A DNA stretch of 10,652 bases from assembly GCA_017628595.1 (NCBI GenBank), contig JAGBYV010000002.1, positions 1 to 10,652 of the forward strand, given 5' to 3'. Numbering within the stretch: the first letter of the stretch is position 1; the number at the start of each line of letters is the position of its first letter. Source of the stretch: Alistipes sp. Its GTDB lineage: Bacteria > Bacteroidota > Bacteroidia > Bacteroidales > Rikenellaceae. A program made the position numbers and the translations under genes. The notes beneath the pieces are model-generated. The model was not told the origin of the DNA and ran no database searches. It saw only the letters and a list, made by a program, of their open reading frames with translations. Below, piece after piece: positions 1 to 6,184 of the stretch.

Positions 1-569
1 TGACGGGAGATACACCAGTCCTGGGTGTTCTCCATCCAGTGGTAATAGTTCTTGCTGAAGCGCTCGGGAACGAACTTGATATCGCCGTCGCGGACAGCCT
101 TGACAGCGGGCTTTGCAAGAGGCTCCATGCGTACGAACCACTGGAGCGAGATCATAGGCTCGATCGTGGTGCCGCAACGGTAGCAGGTACCGACCTCGTG
201 GGTAAGATCCTCGATCTCCGCAAGATAGCCGCCTGCCTTCAGATCCTCAACGATAGCCTTGCGCGCCTCATAGCGATCCATGCCCGCGTACTTGGGGTAT
301 GCATCGGTGATCTTTGCGTCATCGGTGAGAACGACCTCCATAGGAAGCTTCTGACGGCGTCCTACCTCGAAGTCGTTGGGGTCGTGAGCAGGGGTGATCT
401 TAACGCAACCCGTACCCTTATCAAGCTGAGCATGCTCATCGGCAACTATCGGAATACGTCTGCCAACGAGAGGAAGGACACAGTAGGTTCCGATAAGGTG
501 CTTATATCTCTCATCCTCGGGGTTGACCGCAACCGCAGTATCTCCGAGAAGGGTCTCGGGACGGGACAT
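1..569 (-). CDS. valS: Valyl-tRNA synthetase, internal fragment (both ends missing)
   Basis: This is an internal piece of valyl-tRNA synthetase, the cytoplasmic class I enzyme that charges tRNA-Val and edits misacylated Thr-tRNA. Read on the minus strand it begins with [16 protein letters not shown], the start of the editing (CP1) domain. It continues through [19 protein letters not shown], the editing-site signature, then [20 protein letters not shown], and runs off the window at [10 protein letters not shown], just before the usual WWGHRIP. The N-terminal HIGH region is absent, and the C-terminal half including KMSKS lies outside the window. The ATG at 567-569 sits exactly at the join with the neighbouring GH2 fragment, so it is not a genuine start. 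The editing-domain sequence and the paired Cys motif resemble Firmicutes-type ValS as I remember it. Bacteroidetes ValS usually reads more like NDYxLG and KFYPxKYKNTYRHWLENIKDWC. Family identity is near certain; foreign origin is inference. Confidence 0.9.
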   Translation of the reverse strand, partial: MSRPETLLGDTAVAVNPEDERYKHLIGTYCVLPLVGRRIPIVADEHAQLDKGTGCVKITPAHDPNDFEVGRRQKLPMEVVLTDDAKITDAYPKYAGMDRYEARKAIVEDLKAGGYLAEIEDLTHEVGTCYRCGTTIEPMISLQWFVRMEPLAKPAVKAVRDGDIKFVPERFSKNYYHWMENTQDWCISR

Positions 570-1224
570 CGCCTGTCGGGGCGCGAACCGTCAATGCCAG
601 GTCGCAAGCCTTCTCCGAAAGGGTGGTGACATATACCGATACGGTGGCATCGACACTTGTGTCGGTGATATTGTTCTGATGCACAATTATACCGTCCGTA
701 CCGTAGTATAGCGGAGATATTGTTGTTGGCTCGGTTACGATAAGCTCCACATCGCGATAGATGCCTCCGTAGAGATTCTCCTCGGATGATGTGGGCAGCA
801 CGTTGTTCTGATAAGCATTGCTGACAACGACCACCAGCGAGTTCTCCTTGCCATACTCCAGGTGTTTGGTGATCTCGAATGTAAAGGCTGTCCAGCCTCC
901 ACGATGCTCGCCGACGTGGTGACCATTCACGAAGAGGTCGGCCACACTCTGCACGCCGTGGAACTTGAGGAAGAGTCGCTTGCCCATCCACTCTGCCGGC
1001 ACGAAGATGTTGCGCGAATAGTTGGCTGTGGTCTGATGGTAACTACCCTGACCTGCCAGTGCGTCAAGATTCCAAGTGTGGGGTAGTGATATGCGGCGGG
1101 CATTGTCGCTGCTGGTGTCCAGTTTGTAGAAAAACTGCCAGTCATCGTTGAGCGAATATACCTCTCGGGCCGAAGCCGAAGCGCAAATAAAAATGGATAT
1201 CAGAAAAATAAAAATACGTCTCAT
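511..1224 (-). CDS. Glycoside hydrolase family 2 (beta-galactosidase type), 5' fragment broken at about 568
   Basis: This is the N-terminal part of a secreted GH2 enzyme, probably a beta-galactosidase-like glycan hydrolase. The start at 1224 gives a signal peptide ([19 protein letters not shown]) whose final residues fit cleavage near residue 19. Residues about 21-165 are the GH2 sugar-binding jelly-roll domain, with [15 protein letters not shown], a YSRNIFVP strand, [27 protein letters not shown] and [11 protein letters not shown]. Residues about 166-219 begin the immunoglobulin-like domain. After D219 (568-570) homology ends abruptly. The remaining 18 codons to the stop at 511 are valS sequence read out of frame. 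Family members normally have about 800-1,000 residues, so the TIM-barrel with both catalytic glutamates is missing and the product would be inactive. It is transcribed divergently from the cvpA string. Whether the truncation is real or an assembly chimera cannot be told from sequence; the chimera is favoured. Confidence 0.85.
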   Translation of the reverse strand: MRRIFIFLISIFICASASAREVYSLNDDWQFFYKLDTSSDNARRISLPHTWNLDALAGQGSYHQTTANYSRNIFVPAEWMGKRLFLKFHGVQSVADLFVNGHHVGEHRGGWTAFTFEITKHLEYGKENSLVVVVSNAYQNNVLPTSSEENLYGGIYRDVELIVTEPTTISPLYYGTDGIIVHQNNITDTSVDATVSVYVTTLSEKACDLALTVRAPTGDVPSRDPSRRYCGCGQPRG

Positions 1225-1320
1225 GTGGTTGAAAATTTAGTTGTTTCGGGCTCGGATTGTGCCCCGATGGAGCTCTTGTGACGAGGATTAAAAACCCTTG
1301 ATAATCCGAATTACTAATTG

Positions 1321-1328
1321 CAAATATA
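1321..1328 (-). promoter_or_regulatory. Bacteroidetes -7 promoter box for GH2
   Basis: On the minus strand this reads TATATTTG, a full match to the Bacteroidetes primary-sigma -7 consensus TAnnTTTG. Transcription would begin near 1314 and leave a leader of about 90 nt before the GH2 ATG at 1224. I see no clear TTTG -33 box at the expected 19-21 bp spacing. The box lies within the inverted repeat AATTGC-N7-GCAATT. Confidence 0.5.
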
Positions 1329-1349
1329 GCAATTCTAAAAAAAATATGC

Positions 1350-1357
1350 TAACTTCG
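1350..1357 (+). promoter_or_regulatory. Candidate -7 promoter box for the cvpA-rsgA-trmH string
   Basis: TAACTTCG matches the consensus TAnnTTTG with one mismatch. It would place the transcript start near 1364 and a leader of about 43 nt before the cvpA ATG. The upstream -33 region is A-rich with no clear TTTG. The palindrome GCGAAATTTCGC begins 2 bp downstream and would cover the start site. Confidence 0.35.
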
Positions 1358-1358
1358 T

Positions 1359-1370
1359 GCGAAATTTCGC
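1359..1370. repeat. Perfect 12-bp palindrome, possible operator
   Basis: GCGAAATTTCGC is its own reverse complement. It lies immediately downstream of the candidate cvpA -7 box and over its predicted start site, which is where a dimeric repressor would block transcription. No regulator is encoded in the window, so a binding role is only inferred. Confidence 0.4.
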
Positions 1371-1406
1371 CCTTAGCGACGAACAAAATAAACAAAATAA
1401 CCCAAA

Positions 1407-1901
1407 ATGCTTATGAACGTATTCGATATCATAGTCTATATATCACTGGCCTGGGCCGTATTCAATGGTTGGCGTCGCGGTTTCCTTTTGCAGATGCTCT
1501 CGCTTTTTGCCGTTGTTGCCTCTATGTATTTTGCTGTACAGTATGGTCCGGAGTTGGAGAGCATTCTTGGCATCGACGTTGGCGTGAACGGCGTGGTGGG
1601 ATTCATCGTAATCTTTCTGGGCGCTCTTTTGCTTATCTCGATCGGAGCCTATATGCTGAGGGCTGTGTTTCGTTTTGCGGGATTGGGTGTAGCAGATGTG
1701 CTGCTCGGCGTAGCCTTTTCGGTGGTCAAGGTGATGCTTATCGTGAGCGTGCTCTTCTCTTGGTTCACATCGGTAAACAAGAACTATGAGTGGGCTTCGA
1801 AGTCCACTATCGAATCCTCACGCTGGTTTGCTCCCGTGAAGGGAATCACCGATAAGCTGACGCCCTATTTCGAGGAGATTGCCGATAAATTGCTGGATTA
1901 A
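1407..1901 (+). CDS. cvpA: CvpA family inner-membrane protein
   Basis: This is a 164-residue integral membrane protein of the CvpA family. In Enterobacteria CvpA was named for its requirement in colicin V production and is linked to envelope stress tolerance; its molecular activity is unsettled. The sequence shows the family pattern: DIIVYISLAWAVFNGWRRGF (4-25) with the conserved W-R-R-G-F-L-L-Q stretch, then hydrophobic segments at about 27-45, 62-86 and 97-121. The last contains the typical LGVADVLLG...V motif. The C-terminal 40 residues are polar and amphipathic. The ATG at 1407 is used; a second ATG at 1413 is possible and would remove two residues. There is no clear Shine-Dalgarno, which is normal for Bacteroidetes. 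It is the first gene of the plus-strand string and rsgA starts 3 bp after its stop, so the two are almost surely cotranscribed. Confidence 0.85.
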   Translation: MLMNVFDIIVYISLAWAVFNGWRRGFLLQMLSLFAVVASMYFAVQYGPELESILGIDVGVNGVVGFIVIFLGALLLISIGAYMLRAVFRFAGLGVADVLLGVAFSVVKVMLIVSVLFSWFTSVNKNYEWASKSTIESSRWFAPVKGITDKLTPYFEEIADKLLD

Positions 1902-1904
1902 CCT

Positions 1905-2834
1905 ATGGCTATGGATAGTTTTTCGGGTATCGTAGTACGCTCTACGGGCAGCTGGTATGAGGTGCTGCATGAGGGCGAACGTTATCAGTGCCGTATCCGC
2001 GGCAAGTTGCGCCTCAAGGGTGTGCGCTCGACTAACCCTGTAGTGGTGGGCGACGAGGTACGTGTCGAGGCCGATGAGCAGGGAGGTTATGTTATCTCGG
2101 CTATCGAGCCGCGCCGCAACTATATCATTCGCCGCGCATCTAATCTTTCGAAGGAGTCTCACATTATTGCGGCCAATCTGGATCAGGCACTGCTCGTTGT
2201 GACGCTCTTTTCACCCGAGACTGCGACCGAGTTTATCGACCGCTTTCTGGTAACGTGCGAGGCGTATAAGGTCCCTGTAACCATTCTGCTTGCCAAGATA
2301 GATCTGGCGCGTGAGCGACCTGAGGCTGTTGAGGAGTTCCACGCCATATATGAGAGTGCCGGTTACCGTATTATCGAAGTTTCGGCCACCGAGGGCGAGG
2401 GCGTTGACCAGGTGCGAGAGCTTTTGCGCGGCAAGACAACCCTCTTGTCGGGAAATTCGGGTGTGGGTAAATCTACACTTGTGGCAGCCGTTGAGCCAGG
2501 ACTGGATATTCGCACGGGCGAGATCTCGCAGAGCCACCACAAGGGTAAGCACACCACAACATTTTCGACAATGTACCCCCTCTCTGAGGGAGGATATATA
2601 ATTGATACCCCTGGCATTAAGGGCTTCGGTCTGCTCGATATCGAGGATGCTGAACTGGCGCACTATTTCCCCGAGATGATGCGTTACCTGCCCGAGTGCC
2701 GATTCTATAATTGCTCGCATACCCATGAGCCGCATTGTGCCGTAGTGGAGGCTGTCAAGCGTGGCGAAGTAGCCTATCCCAGGTATGAGAGTTATCTAAA
2801 AATTCTTGACGAAGATGACAAATATCGCAAATAG
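1905..2834 (+). CDS. rsgA: Ribosome small-subunit-dependent GTPase A
   Basis: RsgA (YjeQ/EngC) is a circularly permuted GTPase that checks late maturation of the 30S subunit near the decoding centre. The order of parts is diagnostic: an N-terminal OB fold with GIVVRSTGSWYEV (8-20), then G4 (AKID, 130-133) before the P-loop GNSGVGKST (183-191), switch I with HTTT (216-219), and G3 DTPGIKGFG (234-242). The C-terminal zinc finger keeps C265, C270, H272 and C278 in the spacing C-x4-C-x-H-x5-C. The length of 309 residues is normal. G4 carries Ala where Asn or Thr is more usual, a mild variation. The ATG at 1905 is 3 bp after cvpA; the ATG at 1911 is an alternative. The last 20 bases overlap the trmH start, which suggests translational coupling of two RNA-related genes. 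Confidence 0.97.
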   Translation: MAMDSFSGIVVRSTGSWYEVLHEGERYQCRIRGKLRLKGVRSTNPVVVGDEVRVEADEQGGYVISAIEPRRNYIIRRASNLSKESHIIAANLDQALLVVTLFSPETATEFIDRFLVTCEAYKVPVTILLAKIDLARERPEAVEEFHAIYESAGYRIIEVSATEGEGVDQVRELLRGKTTLLSGNSGVGKSTLVAAVEPGLDIRTGEISQSHHKGKHTTTFSTMYPLSEGGYIIDTPGIKGFGLLDIEDAELAHYFPEMMRYLPECRFYNCSHTHEPHCAVVEAVKRGEVAYPRYESYLKILDEDDKYRK

Positions 2835-3528
2835 ATTGAAGGAGTATGCTGCCGCTCGCTCGGCCGAGTGGTATGACGAGCGTACGGCCTATATGGAGAG
2901 TTTCCTTACCGAGGAGCGCAAGGAGGTGTTGCGTCGCACGCTGGCTTCGCGTACTCGCTATATGACCATCCTGACGGAAAACACCTTCCATCCGCAGAAT
3001 GCATCGGCATTGGTGCGTCACTGCGAGGCCTTCGGTGTGCAGGAACTGCATACGGTTGAGACCCGCTGCAAGTTCAATCCCAACGTAAATATCGTGCGCG
3101 GAACTGATAAGTGGGTGGATATTACACGTCACGACTCAACGGCTGATGCCATCGCTGCGCTGAAGGGTGCAGGCTATCGTCTGGTGGCTACCACGCCTCA
3201 TCGTGAGAGTTGCACCCCCGAAACCTTCGATGTTGCCAAAGGCCCCTTCTGCCTTGTTTTTGGTACAGAGCATGCGGGTGTGTCGGACGAGATTATCGAG
3301 GCTGCTGACGAGTACTTGCGTATCCCGATGTGCGGTATGGTGGAGAGCCTCAATGTATCGGCTTCGGCGGCAATTCTGATCTATATGCTTTCGCAGCGCA
3401 TGCGCCTCACGCCCGAAATAGACTGGCACCTGCAGGATGCCGATCAGCGCGAGATGCTCTTCCGCTGGGTAATGTCGTCAGTGCGTGATGCAGAGCGAAT
3501 TTTAGAGCGTCAATTCCCTGAAAAGTAG
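2815..3528 (+). CDS. trmH: tRNA (guanosine(18)-2'-O)-methyltransferase, TrmH/SpoU family
   Basis: This SPOUT-family enzyme uses S-adenosylmethionine to methylate the 2'-hydroxyl of a guanosine, most likely G18 in the tRNA D-loop. All three family motifs are visible. Motif 1 is NTFHPQNASALVRHCEAFGV (56-75), whose arginine (R68) is the catalytic position. Motif 2 is LVFGTEHAGVS (147-157). Motif 3 is IPMCGMVESLNVSASAAIL (170-188) and forms the trefoil knot. GTDKW at 96-100 and the C-terminal helical extension also match E. coli TrmH, which favours this over the 23S rRNA member RlmB. I chose the ATG at 2815 (237 residues), 20 bp inside rsgA; an in-frame TTG at 2806 would add three residues and is less likely. 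The gene lies 5 bp before the aminotransferase. A different tRNA or rRNA target remains possible. Confidence 0.88.
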   Translation: MTNIANRLKEYAAARSAEWYDERTAYMESFLTEERKEVLRRTLASRTRYMTILTENTFHPQNASALVRHCEAFGVQELHTVETRCKFNPNVNIVRGTDKWVDITRHDSTADAIAALKGAGYRLVATTPHRESCTPETFDVAKGPFCLVFGTEHAGVSDEIIEAADEYLRIPMCGMVESLNVSASAAILIYMLSQRMRLTPEIDWHLQDADQREMLFRWVMSSVRDAERILERQFPEK

Positions 3529-3533
3529 CGATT

Positions 3534-4733
3534 ATGAATGATATTCTTCGCAAGCAGTTTCTGCGTCATGTGGCGCAGACTTCGCCCGCCCCGCAACTTA
3601 TTGAGGTGGCGCGAGCCGAGGGAGTCTTTTTCTATACGCCCGAGGGTAAGCCCTATTATGATTTGATTTCGGGTGTGTCGGTAAATAACGTGGGTCATGG
3701 TAATCCGGCAGTTGTGGAGGCCGTGCAGCGCCAAGCAGCGGATTATATGCACGTTATGGTCTATGGCGAGATGGTCGAGCGTCCGCAGGTGGAGTTTGCC
3801 CGTCTTTTGGCCGAGAGCCTGCCCGAGCCTCTTGATACGGTCTATTTCCTGAATTCGGGAGCCGAGGCTGTAGAGGGAGCCTTGAAACTTGCCAAGCGAT
3901 ATACCGCCCGCACGGAGATGATATCCATGCGAAGAGCATATCACGGATCAACGCATGGTGCGATGAGTATGATGGGCGCCCCCGAGGGTGAGGAGTGGAA
4001 GAATGCTTTTCGTCCGTTGCTACCCGATACGAAGGCTATTAGTTTCAACTGTTTTGAGGATCTGGAGCAGATTACCACTCGCACCGCCTGCGTGTTGTGT
4101 GAGCCCATTCAGGGTGAGGCTGGTGTAAGACCTCCGAAAGACGGTTATCTGCAGGCTCTGCGCCGTCGTTGTGACGAGGTGGGAGCACTGCTCATCTTTG
4201 ACGAGATACAGGTTGGTATGGGTCGCTCGGGTGAGATGTTTGCCATGCAGAAGTATGGTGTAACGCCCGATATTGTATGCCTTGCCAAGGCGCTGGGTGG
4301 CGGTATGCCGCTCGGAGCATTTGTCTCGAGCCAGAAGATAATGTCCACGCTAACGCATGATCCCGTATTGGGCCATATTACCACCTTTGGCGGTCATCCC
4401 GTATGTTGTGCGGCAGGTTTGGCGGCAATGAAATATTTGCAGCAGAACAAAATTGTGGAGGATGTCGAGCGCAAGGGCGCAATGTATGAATCGTTGCTGC
4501 AGGATCACCCTGCCGTTAAGGAGATACGCCGTGCAGGTCTGCTGCTGGCCGTTGAGTTGGGTGAGAGTGAGAAACTATACAAGATTATGGATCACTTCAT
4601 CGAGGAGGGCATCCTGAGCGACTGGTTTCTCTTCTGCGATACGGCATTCCGCATCTCACCGCCGCTCATTATCTCGGACGATGAGATACGCGATAGCGTA
4701 AGTATGATCCGTCGTTGTCTGGATCGATTGTAA
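3534..4733 (+). CDS. Class III pyridoxal-phosphate aminotransferase
   Basis: This is a 399-residue cytoplasmic fold-type I aminotransferase of class III (ornithine/acetylornithine/GABA type), which moves an amino group, often the omega-amino group, to 2-oxoglutarate. Key parts are NSGAEAVEGALKLAKR (107-122), which binds cofactor phosphate; YHGST (136-140), which stacks on the PLP ring; GEAGV (194-198); DEIQVGMGRSG (223-233), whose D223 pairs with the pyridine nitrogen; K252 in CLAKALGGGMPLGA, which forms the Schiff base; TTFGGHPV (283-290); and FRISPPL (372-378) with a substrate-carboxylate arginine. The substrate cannot be read from sequence, and no arginine, lysine or biotin pathway gene is nearby to suggest one. 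The gene lies 5 bp after trmH and 29 bp before the small coiled-coil gene. No residue needed for catalysis appears to be missing. Confidence 0.92.
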   Translation: MNDILRKQFLRHVAQTSPAPQLIEVARAEGVFFYTPEGKPYYDLISGVSVNNVGHGNPAVVEAVQRQAADYMHVMVYGEMVERPQVEFARLLAESLPEPLDTVYFLNSGAEAVEGALKLAKRYTARTEMISMRRAYHGSTHGAMSMMGAPEGEEWKNAFRPLLPDTKAISFNCFEDLEQITTRTACVLCEPIQGEAGVRPPKDGYLQALRRRCDEVGALLIFDEIQVGMGRSGEMFAMQKYGVTPDIVCLAKALGGGMPLGAFVSSQKIMSTLTHDPVLGHITTFGGHPVCCAAGLAAMKYLQQNKIVEDVERKGAMYESLLQDHPAVKEIRRAGLLLAVELGESEKLYKIMDHFIEEGILSDWFLFCDTAFRISPPLIISDDEIRDSVSMIRRCLDRL

Positions 4734-4762
4734 GAGATTATAACCCCCTAAAACATAAAACT

Positions 4763-5161
4763 ATGAGTGAGAGAAATCAGGGTGCCGTTATTACGGCAGG
4801 TGGAGTTTTATCCATTGCATTGGTAGGTTTTGCCATTGTTGCGTTCTTCCTCTTTGGTGTGCCACGATATAAGGTATGGCAGCAGGAGATGAAGGGTCGC
4901 GCCGAGCTGGCGCAGGCCGAGCAGAACCGTCAGATCAAGATTGAGGAGGCAAAGGCTAAAATTGAGGCAGAGAAACTGAATGCTCAGGCCGAGGTGGTGC
5001 GAGCACAGGGTGCAGCCGAGGCTATCAAGATTGAGAATGGTTCGCTGACACCTACCTACATCCAGTATCTCTGGGTGCGTCAGCAGAATGCTGCAGCCAA
5101 CAAAGTTGTATACATCCCGACCGAGGCGGGATTGCCCATCCTGGAAGCTAAGGGTGAATAG
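4763..5161 (+). CDS. Small membrane-anchored coiled-coil protein resembling the tail of an SPFH protein
   Basis: This 132-residue protein has an N-terminal hydrophobic segment at about 9-33 (ITAGGVLSIALVGFAIVAFF) followed by FGVPRYKVWQQ. A charged Ala/Glu/Lys-rich helix at about 42-92 probably forms a coiled coil. The tail (93-132) contains SLTPTYIQYLWVRQ and VVYIPTEAGLPIL. The helix and the LTPxYIQYLW stretch look like the C-terminal part of stomatin/prohibitin (SPFH) proteins, but the globular SPFH domain is absent, so the anchor is joined directly to the tail. Its role may be membrane-scaffold assembly or partnership with a full-length SPFH protein; this is inference. The ATG at 4763 is preferred because upstream in-frame starts would overlap the aminotransferase and add a polar stretch before the anchor. 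It is the last gene of the string, before the terminator at 5199. Confidence 0.75.
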   Translation: MSERNQGAVITAGGVLSIALVGFAIVAFFLFGVPRYKVWQQEMKGRAELAQAEQNRQIKIEEAKAKIEAEKLNAQAEVVRAQGAAEAIKIENGSLTPTYIQYLWVRQQNAAANKVVYIPTEAGLPILEAKGE

Positions 5162-5198
5162 GGATCGAAATGATCTTGGACCAGAATTTGAAAAAGAG

Positions 5199-5227
5199 AG
5201 CCTATCCGTGTGGATAGGCTTTTCTGT
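5199..5227. terminator. Bidirectional intrinsic terminator
   Basis: AGCCTATCC (5199-5207) pairs perfectly with GGATAGGCT (5212-5220) across a 4-base loop. It is followed by TTTTCTGTT-like sequence on the plus strand and, read from the other side, by CTCTTTTTC on the minus strand. It therefore can end both the cvpA string on the plus strand and nfo on the minus strand. It sits between their stop codons, 38 bp after one and 14 bp after the other. Confidence 0.85.
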
Positions 5228-5233
5228 TGTTTG

Positions 5234-6079
5234 TTACTCCTCGGAAAAACTCTTCAGCAGAGCTATCTCCTCGGCCCAGCGGCTCTCGTCGGGAGTCTCG
5301 AGGATGAGCGGAATCTCATCAAAACGAGCATCACGGGCAATATAACGGAATGGCGTTATTCCCAAATAACCCTCACCCATGGGCGAGTGGCGATCGACAC
5401 GGCTACTCAGCGGTTTCATGGCATCGTTGAGGTGCATACCGCGCAGATAAGAAAATCCCACTTCACGCTCAAACTCTGCAAAAACCTTTTCGCATCCCTC
5501 CTCTGTCGAGAGGTCGTAACCTGCCGCAAATGAGTGGCATGTATCCAGACATACTCCCACACGCGACTTATCCTCCACGCGGTCGATGATATAGGCCAGA
5601 TGCCAGAATGCATAACCCAGATTCGATCCCTGACCAGCGGTGTTCTCGATGACGGCCGTAACGCCCTCTGTCTTGTCGAGTGCTATGTTGATTGATTCTG
5701 CGACCAGAGCAAGACTCTCCTCCTCTGAAATCTTTTTCAGGTGACTACCCGGGTGGAAGTTCAGTCGATCCAGTCCAAGACGCTGGCAACGCTCCATCTC
5801 GTGCAGGAACGAGGCGCGCGACTTCTCCAGACCCTCACGCTCGGGATGTCCGAGGTTAATGAGGTAACTATCGTGTGGCAATATCTGCTTGGGCGAGAAT
5901 CCGCACTCCTGACACGCCGAACGGAAAGCCTCGATTTGAGCCTCTGTAAGAGGCGGTGCAGCCCATTGGCGTTGATTCTTGGTAAAGAGGGCAAAGGCCG
6001 TCGCGCCTATGGCTGCGGCATTGCGTGGGGCGTTCTCTACGCCGCCCGATGCGCTCACATGTGCACCAAAATACTTCAT
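5234..6079 (-). CDS. nfo: Deoxyribonuclease IV (AP endonuclease IV)
   Basis: Endonuclease IV cuts DNA 5' to abasic sites and removes blocked 3' ends in base-excision repair, using three zinc ions in a TIM barrel. All nine metal ligands known from the E. coli enzyme are present at the same residue numbers: H69 ([11 protein letters not shown]), H109 (NFHPG), E145 (IENTAGQG), D179 and H182 ([13 protein letters not shown]), H216 (MHLND), D229 and H231 (DRHSPMGEG), and E261 (LETPD). The start [13 protein letters not shown] is the family N-terminus, so the ATG at 6079 is secure, and 281 residues is the usual length. The gene stands alone on the minus strand, convergent with the coiled-coil gene and divergent from the outer-membrane gene. 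A TACATTTG box at 6111-6118 is the likely promoter. Confidence 0.98.
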   Translation of the reverse strand: MKYFGAHVSASGGVENAPRNAAAIGATAFALFTKNQRQWAAPPLTEAQIEAFRSACQECGFSPKQILPHDSYLINLGHPEREGLEKSRASFLHEMERCQRLGLDRLNFHPGSHLKKISEEESLALVAESINIALDKTEGVTAVIENTAGQGSNLGYAFWHLAYIIDRVEDKSRVGVCLDTCHSFAAGYDLSTEEGCEKVFAEFEREVGFSYLRGMHLNDAMKPLSSRVDRHSPMGEGYLGITPFRYIARDARFDEIPLILETPDESRWAEEIALLKSFSEE

Positions 6080-6110
6080 ATTGCGAAATTGTTGGTTAAT
6101 TAGTCCTCTA

Positions 6111-6118
6111 CAAATGTA
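6111..6118 (-). promoter_or_regulatory. -7 promoter box for nfo
   Basis: The minus strand reads TACATTTG, a full match to TAnnTTTG. Transcription would begin near 6104, giving a leader of about 25 nt before the nfo ATG at 6079. No clear TTTG -33 box is visible upstream. Confidence 0.55.
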
Positions 6119-6138
6119 ACTATTTTTATGAAAAGTTG

Positions 6139-6146
6139 TAACTTTG
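6139..6146 (+). promoter_or_regulatory. -7 promoter box for the DUF3078-like gene
   Basis: TAACTTTG is a full match to TAnnTTTG. The transcript would begin near 6153 and leave a leader of about 32 nt before the ATG at 6185. The upstream region is T- and A-rich without a clear TTTG. The box lies only 20 bp from the nfo -7 box on the opposite strand, so the two polymerase footprints would overlap. Confidence 0.55.
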
Positions 6147-6184
6147 CATAACTATTTCAAAAGTAAAATCAAAAATATAGCCGT

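Larger units (their letters stand above)
1225..1406. promoter_or_regulatory. Divergent intergenic region between GH2 fragment and cvpA string
   Basis: These 182 bp hold the start signals for two divergent transcripts and contain no gene. They include a good minus-strand -7 box (1321-1328) and a weaker plus-strand box (1350-1357). There are three inverted repeats: GGATTA/TAATCC at 1285-1307 in the predicted GH2 leader, AATTGC-N7-GCAATT at 1316-1334, and the perfect palindrome GCGAAATTTCGC at 1359-1370. The AT-rich core at 1308-1350 contrasts with the GC-rich flanking genes. The predicted GH2 leader is about 90 nt, long enough for regulation, but I recognise no known riboswitch in it. Confidence 0.6.

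Noticed and set aside
567..569. ATG at the front of the valS frame as a genuine short-valS start
   Set aside because: It falls exactly at the GH2/valS join, and the domain start upstream is missing, so it is chance sequence at the junction.
39..629. Long plus-strand open frame opposite the valS fragment
   Set aside because: It is a shadow: the minus-strand frame gives clear ValS motifs, while this translation shows no recognisable domain.
2806..2814. TTG start for trmH adding three residues
   Set aside because: An ATG at 2815 lies three codons downstream and gives the natural N-terminus; no ribosome-binding site favours the TTG.
4715..4762. Upstream TTG start for the coiled-coil protein inside the aminotransferase gene
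   Set aside because: It would put a polar 16-residue stretch before the membrane anchor; the ATG at 4763 fits better.
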